Of a stretch of 64,000 nt of DNA, positions 35,741 to 46,479 are shown in pieces. Below the pieces are notes generated by a model that was not told where the DNA came from, made no database searches, and was given only the letters and a program-made list of their open reading frames with translations. Position numbers and translations under genes: made by a program. Position 1 is the first letter of the stretch. Every line of letters begins with the position of its first letter. The stretch covers positions 93,435,483-93,499,482 of the forward strand of contig JBAIZL010000001.1 of NCBI GenBank assembly GCA_036971475.1, in the 5' to 3' direction. The DNA comes from Prosapia bicincta (taxonomy: Eukaryota > Arthropoda > Insecta > Hemiptera > Cercopidae).

Positions 35741-37313
35741 AGCTATATGTACCTACCATAAGCCTTCTTATGTTCTTCGTTGATGTTTTTTCTTTAATTT
35801 TTAATTATTCCGAAAAGTCACATCACTTACGAGCACTAGATTTCTGATGATCCATTAAATGTTCTTAGACATAACCAAATTTTTGTTACCAAAACATCAG
35901 CATTTTCAGTTAACAACTCGAAAAATATTGAATTTCCAAGAGAACGCCAAAGAACATTTCATTTAGAATCAACCTGTCTTTTCTTTTGTTTTTTCTTCAG
36001 TTTTTCTTTTAATATAAAAATTTTCATCTCTGAAAGCATCATTTGGGCTTTATATTTGAAGTCGGGCCAGTACTTTTGTTAAAATGCTTTCGATTTTTAA
36101 GCCAATCCTTACCTGTTATTCAAATTTTACATCAGTAGGTGTTGTCTGAAAACATTTTGAAATCAAAACCTTCATATTGCATATCTTCCCTCCCATATTG
36201 CATATCTTCCCTGCCTCCAATTCAGCTTCATATTGTTGCTTACCCATCTCCCATCACACAGGCATATATGTGCAAATGAGTTGACGTTATCCAAAATTAT
36301 AAAACCTTCAACTGCACTCTTTAGTTTCAGGGACCTAATTTAGTCTGACATTTTAGTTGAACTTTTTCAGGAAAAATATTTTAGAATTTCTTATACTGCT
36401 AGATGGAGAGGTTCTTGTAAAAGTATTTAATTAGAGTTTGGAATGGTTTGGGTGTATTAAAGGGTAGAGAAATCTATAACCATCCATGGCTTTAACATTT
36501 TCTCAATTATCAGCATGGAGGGAAATGTAATTAAAAGTATTACTGAAATGTAATATTTTCAGTCCCCAAAATAACATCAGAAGATAGGTTCTTCCCTGTT
36601 AAGGAGGATACTTAATTAACTGTCTCATTTACAATAACGGAACTTATTTCAGAAGTTGTTGAATTAATGTCTGTATGTAGTTTCAGCACAAGTGTGAATG
36701 TTAAGATAGGTTCTAGGTAACTGATTTCTCTAAATAACTAAAGTTTAGATTTTGACTAACTATTGTTGATGGCTTTGTTATTGAAAATAAAGGAGGAAAT
36801 AAATTCGTGACTGTGCGAGTTGGTGTTTATTATTATTATTTAATTATTATCTTCTAAATTTGTACAAATAAATTACACACATATATTTATATATTTTCAG
36901 TTTGTTAAGGTTTGTTGATTTTACTTTTATTCTATTTGTTGGTACTTTTTACAATTTTTTGTTGTCATTCATTTCATTTCCATCTACCTTAATTTAGTTT
37001 TAAAAATATTTTGGGGTAGTTACAGAAGATAATAAACTATATTGGCTTATCGTACAAAAAATCTTATCTCTTGTTGATGCAAGAATATATTTTTTTAATG
37101 TATGAATATTAACAATGGATTCTACCAGGTCCATTGGTTTTTATGTAACAGAATTTTTGTGGGTGAAATATATTGTTTTTTCGTTTATTATAACATTGCT
37201 TATGAAAATTACCTCTTTTTTACATGGAATAAATATTTTTTCGTTAACATAGTGTTTTGTCCTAAGTTGCAATTGATATGAAATGAAATTAATGGAATAT
37301 TTTATTTTTTCAG
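35741..37313. other. AT-rich Cdc14 intron, no gene recognised
   Basis: The only local repeat noticed is a short duplication CCCATATTGCATATCTTCCC near 36177-36212. The stretch ends in the acceptor TTTTTTCAG. Confidence 0.5.
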
Positions 37314-37443
37314 AGATGCTTCCATTGGTGTGTCAGTTTATCATATTAGCCTGAAAGATTGTCTTCAGGCTATTCATAAGGCTCATTCATTGGGATTTTT
37401 CAACTTTAGTGATTTTGATGTGGACGAATATGAACATTATGAG
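37314..37443 (+). CDS. Cdc14: Cdc14 phosphatase, fourth visible exon
   Basis: Phase: one base completes the Arg of PFR, then [37 protein letters not shown]. The stretch [10 protein letters not shown] is a Cdc14 signature located at the end of the A domain and its linker to the catalytic B domain. The acceptor is TTTTCAG and the donor GTAAAT starts at 37444. It is 130 bases (1 + 43 codons). The residues around [11 protein letters not shown] diverge from the usual DASFGNCTYNL, but the frame is open. Confidence 0.93.
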
Positions 37444-37849
37444 GTAAATTTTAATTTGATTTTTTTCTCAATGATTTAGTCATTTGAAATCAAAAGGTAG
37501 ATCTGATGAAATCATCGGTAATCATGGAATTAAGACCATCTCTCCTTTGAACTTGCCACCTCTGATTTCTGATTGTATGAAATTGGGTGTCATGTTTTTT
37601 TGTAGTTATTCTGGTTTCGTTGCACAGCTCTAGTTGATTCAAATTTTGCAAGAATACTATCGGCGATCCTACTTTTAATATCAATAAGTGCAACAACATT
37701 AATTGTATATAGAATTTAGTAATTTTAAGCAGTTTAAAATAATTAATAATGTATTATTATTCTTACATATTGTTTATAATTTTTTTAAATTAATTTTAGT
37801 AAGGCTAGTGTAGATATACATTTTAACATTAGACTTATGGAAGGCTGCA
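37444..37849. other. Start of Cdc14 intron, no feature
   Basis: Nothing recognised. Confidence 0.5.
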
Positions 37850-38600
37850 CACTGAACCATCCTAAGCCTCTGGGGCAGAGACCTGTGGATGGATCTACAC
37901 CAAACTACACACGCAATATCCTGGGAGTATGTTTAACAAACCCTTCAAATTTCATCAACTTCTGTACAGCGGTTTAGGTGTCCGTAAGATACATACATAT
38001 ATACATCAGTTTTTGAACCATCCTAAGCCTCTGGGGGTGGAGCCCTCTTGATGGATCTAGACCAAACTTAGCATGAACCATCCTGGGAATCTGTTAAACA
38101 ATCCCTCCAAATTTCATTAACCAATATTCAGCAGTTTACGAGTTCATAAGACATATACATACACACACATATATACATACATCGATTTTTAAACCATCCT
38201 AAGCCTTTGTGACAGATCCCTGTGGATGGATCTAGACCAAACGTCACACCAACCATCTTGGGAATAAGTAAAACAATAACTACAAATAATATCAGAGATC
38301 CTTGTGGATGGATCTAGACCAAACGTCACACCAACCATCTTGGGAATAAGTAAAACAATAACTACAAATTATATCAGATTCTGTTTAGCAGGTTAGACGT
38401 CCATAAGACACATACATACATTCATACATCGGTTGGTGAACCCTCCTAACCCTCTGGGGACGGAGCCCTTTGGATGGATCTACACCAAACTTAACATGAA
38501 CCATCCTGGGAATATGTTGAACAATCCCTTCAAATTTAATTAACTTATTTTCAGTGGTTTGGGTGTTCATAACACACACACACACACACACACTTTACAA
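37850..38600. repeat. Minisatellite, unit about 160-170 bp
   Basis: At least four tandem units start at about 37853, 38014, 38188 and 38430. Each holds GAACCATCCTAAGCCTCTGG (or a close variant), GGATGGATCTA.ACCAAAC, CATCCTGGGAAT and a (CATA)n/(CACA)n tail. A second-level duplication of about 80 bases (38221-38300 and 38301-38385, both with GACCAAACGTCACACCAACC) lies inside the third unit. The unit ending in CA-rich tails resembles the 3' part of an interspersed repeat that has become tandem. Confidence 0.85.
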
Positions 38601-38604
38601 CGTA

Positions 38605-39115
38605 TTTAACATAGGAAAAACAACCAGATCATTTAAAATAAGATTTGAAGAACATTAAAGAGCATTCAAAAATAAAAATACAAAAACATCAAATGTTGCA
38701 GCGCTTAATAATAATAATAGAACATAATATTACATAAACATGAAATAACAAATTACAAAAATAACCTAACCATACTTGAAATAAATAATAACCTAACAGC
38801 ACTAAACTCACTAGAAAAATACCACATTTATAAAAACATACACAACAATTTAATGAACCTACAGACAACATATGCAGACGGCGTACTATTCAAAAACATT
38901 ATATACGCGGTTCAAGAAGATCATGTATTACGTCAACAAATACCAACATCACGGACCGAACATCCACACCAGAATAATAAAGAAAATTAATTCAGTGATT
39001 CGACAATGGTCAAGTGAAAGGTGCCTCATCACATAAGGTAAAATTATTGCACTTGGTGACGGAAAAAATTATTTACAAGTAATAATAATAACTTCATAAA
39101 GTCAGTGCAACAGGA
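38605..39115 (+). pseudogene. PLE lineage 1 GIY-YIG 3' fragment
   Basis: On the + strand the frame reads NIGKTTRSFKIRFEEH, then (after a stop) RAFKNKNTKTSNVAA. An insertion of about 25 bases (TTAATAATAATAATAGAACA) breaks it, and it resumes with HKHEITNYKNNLTILE and LNSLEKYHIYKNIHN to about 38990. The untranslated block follows in order (GTGCCTCATCACATAAGG, CATAAAGTCAGTGCAAC) to about 39115. Collinear with residues 446-564 of the copy at 59.5 kb. Confidence 0.88.
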
Positions 39116-39575
39116 AGTACATATGTCTGGAGTATGTTGCCTCATATGTGGGTGGTGATTGCATATTGCAAGCTCAATTCATTGAACATGGACATAGAGG
39201 TAGTTAATTATTGTAATTAACATTGAAATAGAAATAATTAATAGAATAATTAATTAATAAAATAGAATAATTTAATTATGAACAACTGTCTGATATATAT
39301 TTGTGATTTCACTGTAACCATGCATGTCATTTAAATTTCTATATTCTCAGTAGTATTTTATATTTAATTAAAAAAAAAACAATTTAATTCAATTTTGTAT
39401 TAGATAACACTTTTACTATATACATTTTTCAATATGAAATACGCTTTGTAAATTTTTTTAATTAGTGAATTTGAAATAACATTCAGTTTTGTTAACATAC
39501 TTTTATTTCAATTCCTTGTAATTAAAAGTATATTTTTTTGTATGTTTATTATATATATTACATATATAAATACAA

Positions 39576-39576
<1 letters not shown>
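39116..39576. other. AT-rich intronic DNA, no gene recognised
   Basis: Nothing supported. Confidence 0.45.

Positions 39577-39643
<67 letters not shown>
39577..39643. repeat. (TA)n tract
   Basis: Uninterrupted AT dinucleotides. Confidence 0.95.
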
Positions 39644-39644
<1 letters not shown>

Positions 39645-39649
39645 CCTGA

Positions 39650-40345
39650 ATAAACTGGTTTTTAGGTAAAAAATCAATACTGCAGATTGTGCACGTGTAT
39701 CAGTGTTACTCAGCGCAGACCATATACTGGAAGATTAACGTTGACCTATTACCTTACAAATGCCTGGAATATTATACTGTGTTTAGACATTATCGTCTAA
39801 ATCACGGTACACTCCTCTCCACTACCAGATAGCTATAATCATTTTCTGGATTTTCTTCCAAGTCTGTGTCAATAACAGAAATGTTTCTATCAGACTCGTC
39901 ACCTGATGAATCCAACAAGCATTTTCTGATTTGACTTGACAACTTAGTTCACTCATTATTTATCATGAATCACACAAGAAACAAATGTAATTAAATATGT
40001 TTATACCATACCTAAAACCACTTATATCATAACTGAAGCAATAAATAAGTCGTAAGAAACAACACTGAACTGGCGCCGACATGCATTACACCCCACGACT
40101 TGTAAACAGACTGCTGACTCTTGGACCCTTCAATTAGGCCTATTACGTCTTCCAACAAGTTTTTCTGCATAGAATAATAAATAAACCAATTATTTTGCTT
40201 TATTCTAATATAAAATATAACTAAATTGGAACACGGGTTATTGTTTGGGAGCGATTATCGCAATCGGCTCGGACTGAGCCGTTAGCACTTTAGAACGAGA
40301 CCCTTGGAACAACTTGGATCGAACTGCTAGCACTTTGAAGGTTAA
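39650..40345 (-). mobile_element. piggyBac end with N-terminal transposase remnant
   Basis: On the minus strand the end starts at the TTAA 40342-40345 and reads TTAACCTTCAAAGTGCTAGC, with a second AAAGTGCTAAC box about 55 bases in. TTAA followed by such an end is typical of piggyBac. Further in, about 39960-39800, an acidic stretch (LLDSSGDESDRNISVIDTDL, ENPENDYSYL) resembles the piggyBac N-terminal region. The core and the other end were not found; the fragment fades out near the TA tract. Confidence 0.65.
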
Positions 40346-40365
40346 ATGGGTATTTAACTTCTAAA

Positions 40366-41480
40366 GACATAATGCCTCGGAAACATCAGAGAGATTTGCT
40401 TTTGCCAATCACAACCAATTTGAGTTTTTCTGTTCCTAACACGGTAGCTGCCACTAATATAGTAATTCTTTGTTTGCATGATTTTCCTCCAAAACAAGGG
40501 TTGCCTTTAAAAGTAATTGTCTTGTTAGGTAAACATTTTAAAAACAGACCGGTGTATCAGCATTGAATATGTCCTTTGGTGCATAATCATTTAACATTTT
40601 TCAACACATTTTCCTTCCAAAATTCACAATTACCCATATCAACACTTGCCCCTTCTCCCGAAGTAACTTAAAACCGTTACTTGTATGAAAGTCACTGATG
40701 TGTGTGTCCTAATGATACTGCAAATTCCAAAACCTTTTCTTTAATTAGTGTCCGTGACAATGGGAGATTTTCCTCGCCCATTACCATAATCAATTTTATC
40801 ACCGTGTTATCAATATTGTTATATTCACACAGTTTCATTTGATTTCCCTGTAAATCATAAGCAGCACTTGGTTGTATAATCTGATATAATTTTTTAGTAT
40901 AGTTGATAGCAACCTTTGAGGTATCGAATTGTTTTGTATCATCCTACTTATTTACTCCTTCATCGACCTTTTTTAGAACGTTCACTTTTTCTGCAATACA
41001 ACGCCTTGTTTTTGATATTTTTTCAAAGCATGACAAACTCACTGCATGAATGAAAAGGAGTAACTGAGCTAGCAAGATTAAAGTGAGGAAAAAAGGACAG
41101 TGAGGGCAAGAGTAATGAATACGTAGCTATAAATGCCGAATTCTTCAAATTCACCTTTGTTAACATACAACAGTACACTGCTGTATTGTATTCGGTGTCA
41201 GATGTACTGTGTTGCCTACTACCTGATAACCTCTTGCTTTCCCTGTCCTTCCTACTATAAACAATCAATTTTCTGGAAATACCTTTGTCAGCTGACGATA
41301 CAACACATTTCTTTTCTTTAGTTGGAGAAAATATTTTGTTATTTAAACGTCCGAAATTCGTACAAATAGGCATATTATAATACAAATTTCTAAAATTTCA
41401 AGGGATTCCATAAAAAATCGTTACTTAGAGGATTTTGTTATGTGGAAGTTCATTATAAAGAAGTTCGACTATAGTTATAA
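40366..41480 (-). pseudogene. Tigger/pogo-type transposase relic 3
   Basis: Read on the minus strand from the end at about 41475 (TATAGTCGAACTTC, a decayed pogo-type terminus). There is an N-terminal part (SKTRRCIAEKVNVLKK and TSKVAINYTKKL), then GEGASVDMGN (about 40650), IFNADTPVCF (first Asp, shifted, about 40570), KCLPNKTITFKGN, GKSCKQRITILVAA (about 40490) and KLKLVVIGKSKSL (about 40400). It stops there, so the second and third catalytic acids are missing. The adjacent piggyBac end begins about 20 bases further on. Confidence 0.8.
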
Positions 41481-42148
41481 AATCATAGGCAATATCCTCT
41501 AAAACTACGTAAAGAATTAATATTTGCAGTTTGAGTGAACTAAGTATAAAGCTAATGAATTTAGCTCTAAAACACTATTTCCAGCAAAATAAATGTGAAA
41601 TAGTTGATGGAAGTCATACACTTATTTTTATAATATAAATGTCCTTCAAAAGTTTGTTTCCAGCAATGAGGATGCAAAAAAACTAACATCATAACAACCA
41701 AGTACCATTAAATTGTTGACTAATCTATCATAAGGGATTAAAATCCATTTTACTATCCGAACTGACTTTGGGTTCAATTCAAACTGACATAGCTGTATTA
41801 CTAAAATTGTGATCTAATTGTATCTAATCGTGATGGAATGAAAAAAAACATATAATACAAGCTGTGAAGTGGACGATGGTCTCCTTCTTGTCATTGTTTG
41901 GAATTAAATCTGACATTTCTAGATACTTTGTAGCTATGTTGTAATGTTTAATATAGTGCTCTGTTTCATAAAGAAACTTTTTAAGTTTATGAAGTTGTGT
42001 GTATGTTGTAAAGGGGGTTATTTTCGTCTTTTCTTTAAAGTTCTAAATTTTTATTGTGCTGCTGCTGAATTTTGTTAATTATACAGTACATACACTTTTG
42101 TTTTATTTTTCTATAGAATATGCTTTATATTTATATATATTGTTGCAG
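41481..42148. other. Cdc14 intron, no feature
   Basis: AT-rich without recognised repeats, up to the acceptor TTGTTGCAG. Confidence 0.5.
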
Positions 42149-42236
42149 AGAGTTGACAATGGTGATCTTAACTGGATAGTACCACAGAAATTTATTGCTT
42201 TTTGTGGACCACATGGAAAAAGTAAAATTGAAAATG
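42149..42236 (+). CDS. Cdc14: Cdc14 phosphatase, fifth visible exon
   Basis: It codes [20 protein letters not shown] and then PHGKSKIEN, ending on the first base of a Gly codon. This is the Cdc14 stretch [28 protein letters not shown], the entry to the catalytic B domain that lines the substrate groove. The acceptor TTGCAG ends at 42148 and the donor GTAAGC begins at 42237. The exon is 29 codons plus 1 base. Confidence 0.94.
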
Positions 42237-42836
42237 GTAAGCGTCTTTTTTAGTTTGTATAATTTGTACACAGGGTATAAAGTAAGTATATTATCAGTAT
42301 ACAGTGAAACGTAAATTTAAGACTTTTTGAGAGGAAATATAAATTCATATAAAATTGTTATAATAAATTGAGTATTGGAAAGTTCAGAGATGTACAGTGT
42401 TGCTATTTTATTTTTTTGTTTTTTTTATACATTTTTCAAAAAAACAACACCATCTATATGTAAGTAATCAATTCATATGTATATATTTCCTGAAAGCTTG
42501 TTTCATTCCCTTTAAAAAAATGTATAATAGATTGTAATTATGTTATTTATTATAGGTCAGGAGATTTTTATATTTGACCTAAAAACCTCCAGGCAGATAG
42601 ACACAGGTGCCTATTAAGAGGCTAGGCTTCAAAGTGTTAAAAACATTCAGTTACCTGTCAACATTTTAGTTTCCTAAACAATATTTTTCATTTGGGTCAT
42701 CGTTACAAGCAACAACCTACTAATTTGTTTTGGTAATACTTATGTAGAATACACGTCTGAAATGAGCAGTTAAATTGCATCTTTATCAACTCACTGAACA
42801 TTGATAATTTTAAATTTTCTATATAGCTCTAATACC
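42237..42836. other. Cdc14 intron, no feature
   Basis: Nothing recognised. Confidence 0.5.
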
Positions 42837-42837
42837 G

Positions 42838-43049
42838 TATGTGCCAAAATAAACAGTTCTAAAAATTGAATCAGCTGTAGTTGCCCTCTCGATTATCTGT
42901 GCCGACTTGAGTGTTGCTGTGTATTTGTGTTGACATATTTCATTTGAGGTTAGTTTTTGCTGACATGGTGCTAACTACTGCAGAGAAGACTATGTAAATG
43001 AAATAAAACCTTACAATCTTTTCTGTACTGTTTGTTTTGGCACAAATAA
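42838..43049. repeat. Small MITE candidate, imperfect TIRs
   Basis: The left end TATGTGCCAAAATAAACAG (about 42838) is matched by the reverse of CTGTTTGTTTTGGCACAAAT (about 43026-43045), that is ATTTGTGCCAAAACAAACAG. About 17 of 19 bases agree. The interior of about 170 bases has no ORF. Confidence 0.6.
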
Positions 43050-43119
43050 TAATGTAATTATTTTTCATTTTATTTAAAAAATTTATGTTTACATATTGCA
43101 CATCCTTTAATTAAACCAC

Positions 43120-44480
43120 TTTGGTAATTTGCATTTTCGAAATGAATTTAACGAAAGTGATGCAGAGTTCACAGCAAGTGTTGGGTGGCTTGACAGGTGG
43201 AAAAAACAATATGGAATCCGCCAGTTAAATATTTGTAGAGAGAAACTGTCATCTAACTTTCAAGAAATGATTAAATTTCATATTATCTCTTTATAAAAAA
43301 AAAGTTTAACTGGCGATAAAATTTTCAACTGTCATGAGACATAGCTTAACTTTTAAGTTGTTGCCTACTAAGTACCTTGCAGTCCAAACTGAAAAATCAG
43401 CCCCCTGCTATAAACTTAGCAAAGAAAGTATAACAATTCTGGCTCGTAGTAATGCATCGGCAAACCATAAAATGGATTTCGTAATGACTGGAAAATCAAA
43501 AATTCAAGGGCATTCAAAGCAATTTAAAAAAATATTGTTGTAGTAAATTATTATAATCATAAAAGTGCATGGATGAGCAGGGCAATTTTCAAAGATTGGT
43601 TTTATTAAGAATTTTTCGTTTCCATAGAAAAATAGTTTAAAAACAATCTTCCAAGAAAAGCTGTTTTACTGATAGACAACGCCCCAACGCGTCCGAGTGA
43701 GAGGGACCTCAAGATGGTAACATCCAGGTGATGTTTCCACCACCAAATGTATCGGCCATTTCCCAACAAATGGTCAGGTGTCATGGAAACACTTTTAAAA
43801 AAAAGTTATCGAAGGAAGCTACTATTAATGTTGTTAGAACAAGCTGATGGTGGGCAGATTGGTGTGAAAGGTAATTTGAAAGCCATTAACTTGAAGTATG
43901 TTGCTTATTGGATTGCAAGGCCTGAGCTGATGTAAATGTGGTGACGAATGCCAAATCGTGGAACAAGCTGTTAGGAGAAAAGGCAACTGAAGACGAAGAG
44001 GATCCAAGAATTAATAAAGAATACATTCTTCCTTAAGTCAAATGCATCCCTGGATATGAGGAAGCAACGGTTGAAGGTTGGTTGCAGGAAAACAATCGTC
44101 ATATCAGAAGATGAAATGGTAAATCTGGTAAATAATGGTGGCAAAGATATTGAACGAAAATGCAGTGAAAGCCCTAGATGTCGCCATTGCTAATGTTAAG
44201 CATCAAGAAGAAGTTACGGGGATTGGCATAATGATGCTGCTCAGGTGGCAGAACTTGGTGACAAGAAACCAGCAAATATCTGCAAAACACGAACAAGATC
44301 AAATTGTTTATATGTTCATAATGTATGTACATTCAGAACTTTTAATATTTACTGTAACAGTCAAACCTTAGCAAACTGTTTAACATCCCCTACATTCTCA
44401 ACTTAATTTGTAAACCTAAACTTTCTTGGTTATACACGATTTTTATAATTTTCCTAATTAACAAATATTTTTGTTTATCC
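43120..44480 (+). pseudogene. Tigger/pogo-type transposase relic 4
   Basis: In order: SVGWLDRWKKQYGIRQLNIC (second HTH, about 43177), KLSSNFQEMIKF, LNFKLLPT-type sequence followed by KSAPCYKLSKESITILARSN (43394 on), FVMTGKSK, IDNAPTRPSERDLK (second acid, about 43674), the LPPNV region (about 43739), VMETLLKKSYRRKLLLMLLEQ and the long C-terminal tail with NAKSWNKLLGEKATEDEEDP and CIPGYEEATVEGWLQENN, ending about 44480. Many stops and shifts are present. The sequence differs from the three other Tigger relics, so it belongs to another lineage. Confidence 0.85.
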
Positions 44481-45585
44481 GATGACATAGTGGCCTGTTT
44501 ACTACAGATGCCTCTACTGTAATAAGTTTAATGTTAAAAAGAAAGTATTATTTTGTGATATATGTTTTTTTATAGCTGTTTCAACAACCAGGGAGAAATA
44601 AAGCCTGTGTCTCTGGGGATTGAATAACATGTAAAGTATCCTGTCAAGTGATATTATAAATAAATCAAAATATAAATTTTGAACCAAAAAATTCCATGTT
44701 TGGTTGTGTTTGTATCTCATACTTATATCAAAGTTGTTTTTCAAGAAATACAATAATAAATAATTAAAACATTCCTTCTTTATTGAATTTCCAGCTCTGG
44801 ATCAATATTGTGGGGATTGTATATGCATTTGCTATCCTCCAAATTGATGGAAAAAAGGTGTTCCAGTGTGACTTCCCTATCATTATTCTACCTATGCCCT
44901 CCTTCAACCTATATCTCGCATCACCATCCTCATCTCTACTGCACTCAACTACTAGGTGTACATCTAGTAGGTGTCACTTTTCCTGCACAACCTATAAATA
45001 GAAGTGAACTAATTGGAGTCTAAACAGGTATTTTTTATGACAGGGCCAATCAGAGATATATAAAAAAAAATTTTATGGATTATTTGATAATTCACATCAA
45101 ATTTTATTTGTGTTAATTATTGTATATGTCCATAACTGTACTTAAGAATAAATGGTAATTATTAATTATCTGCTTACTTAATTAGCCTTTGACTCCGGTC
45201 GACATAAACAGCAGGCCTTCATTCAGACTTTTATGTGGAATCGAGTAAATTAATTCAACTACTCCGATCTACATATTAGTCTTAAGTAGTTTGGCTTTAT
45301 TTAAATTATTTTTTATATATAAGACTATATTGTTTCCCACCTAATTGTATACTGCTAAAATTGGTGTTAAAAAAATACTTTTATTTTGGAAATTGGTATG
45401 TAAGATTGAAACAATAAGATTTAATATTAACTGCTGGTATATGTTAGTTAATTAAAGTTGTGGGATTGATGTAGATTCAATCTTGTTTCAATTATATAAC
45501 TTTTCGGTCTTAGGTAAGTGGTGAAACTTAAGATTATTTGAAATATCAAGCTGTAAGAATATATATGTAGCATTGTCTATCTTAT
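44481..45585. other. Cdc14 intron, no feature recognised
   Basis: Short frames (44783-45023) have no domain. AT-rich. Confidence 0.45.
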
Positions 45586-45589
45586 ATTT

Positions 45590-46479
45590 TTTGTATAGGT
45601 TCAAGATGTAGACTGTCATGTGCCAAAACTGGCTCATACTACAATACACATTATAAACCCGCATTTTACAATCATAGAACTCTCTTTAATGGGGTTAACT
45701 GTACTTATCAAAAGTCAAAGTCTTAGAGAGTAACAAAGTGGATTTAGCCTGTACCAACAACATACAGAGTGGCCACTATGAAATTTCATATTCGCTGTTA
45801 ATGTTTTGACAATATAATAAACAAAAAACATCATCCACATGGGATGAAAACTTTTAAATTGTGTGTGAAGGATTGTTTCACTTTGGGTTATAAAATATGC
45901 AGGAAAAGAGGGTACTACAGGTAAAGAAGTCTTTTCTAAAGTAGTATAAGATTCAACTCATTGCTTGATCAAAGACAGAACAAATGTTTTTGATAATTGG
46001 TTTAATAGTGTCAGTATGCCAGATACTTTACTTAACAATAAAACTCATAGTAGAAACATTAAGAAAAAATAAGTGCAATCCTAAATATGTTTTAGAAAAA
46101 ACTTAAAGTAAGGGAAGTTATTGCCCAAAAAAATAACAAAAATATAGTCATTATTTTTGTGACCGAAGAGAAGTGTTGATGCTAAATACCAAACATGTAA
46201 ATAATATAATATTCATGAAGAAAAAGAAAGGAACAACTAAACCACAAGTAGTAGTAGACTACAATAGTAGCAAGTCCTTTGATCTATCGGATCAAATGAA
46301 TGCCTACCATTCTAACTGTCTAAGGAGAACCGTAAAATAGTAACGCAAAATTGCATTAGATTTGCTTATAAACATGGCTGTAGTAAACACTTGGTCTATT
46401 TACAAAATAGTAACAAATAAACACATAACAATTACAGATTTTAAAGAGGGGGCTATACTCGTTAGCTGGTTAGATTAAT
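45590..46479 (+). pseudogene. piggyBac transposase relic, 5' part
   Basis: Degraded frames on the + strand correspond to the catalytic core and its end: NLLDQRQNKCF-type sequence, VREVIAQKNNKN, FVTEEKC, KKKGTTKPQVVVDYN (about 46218), then FDLSDQMNAYHSNCLRR (about 46279), ALDLLINMAVVNTWSIYK and ITDFKEGA (to about 46460). The DLSDQMNAYHS box with NMAVVNTW is a piggyBac hallmark. The gene is then interrupted by the LINE block and resumes at 55358. Confidence 0.8.

Noticed and set aside
46373..46479. Separate second piggyBac copy at 55358
   Set aside because: The two segments are the same 107-base piece, and the coding sequence continues across them as one gene, so a target duplication fits better than two elements.
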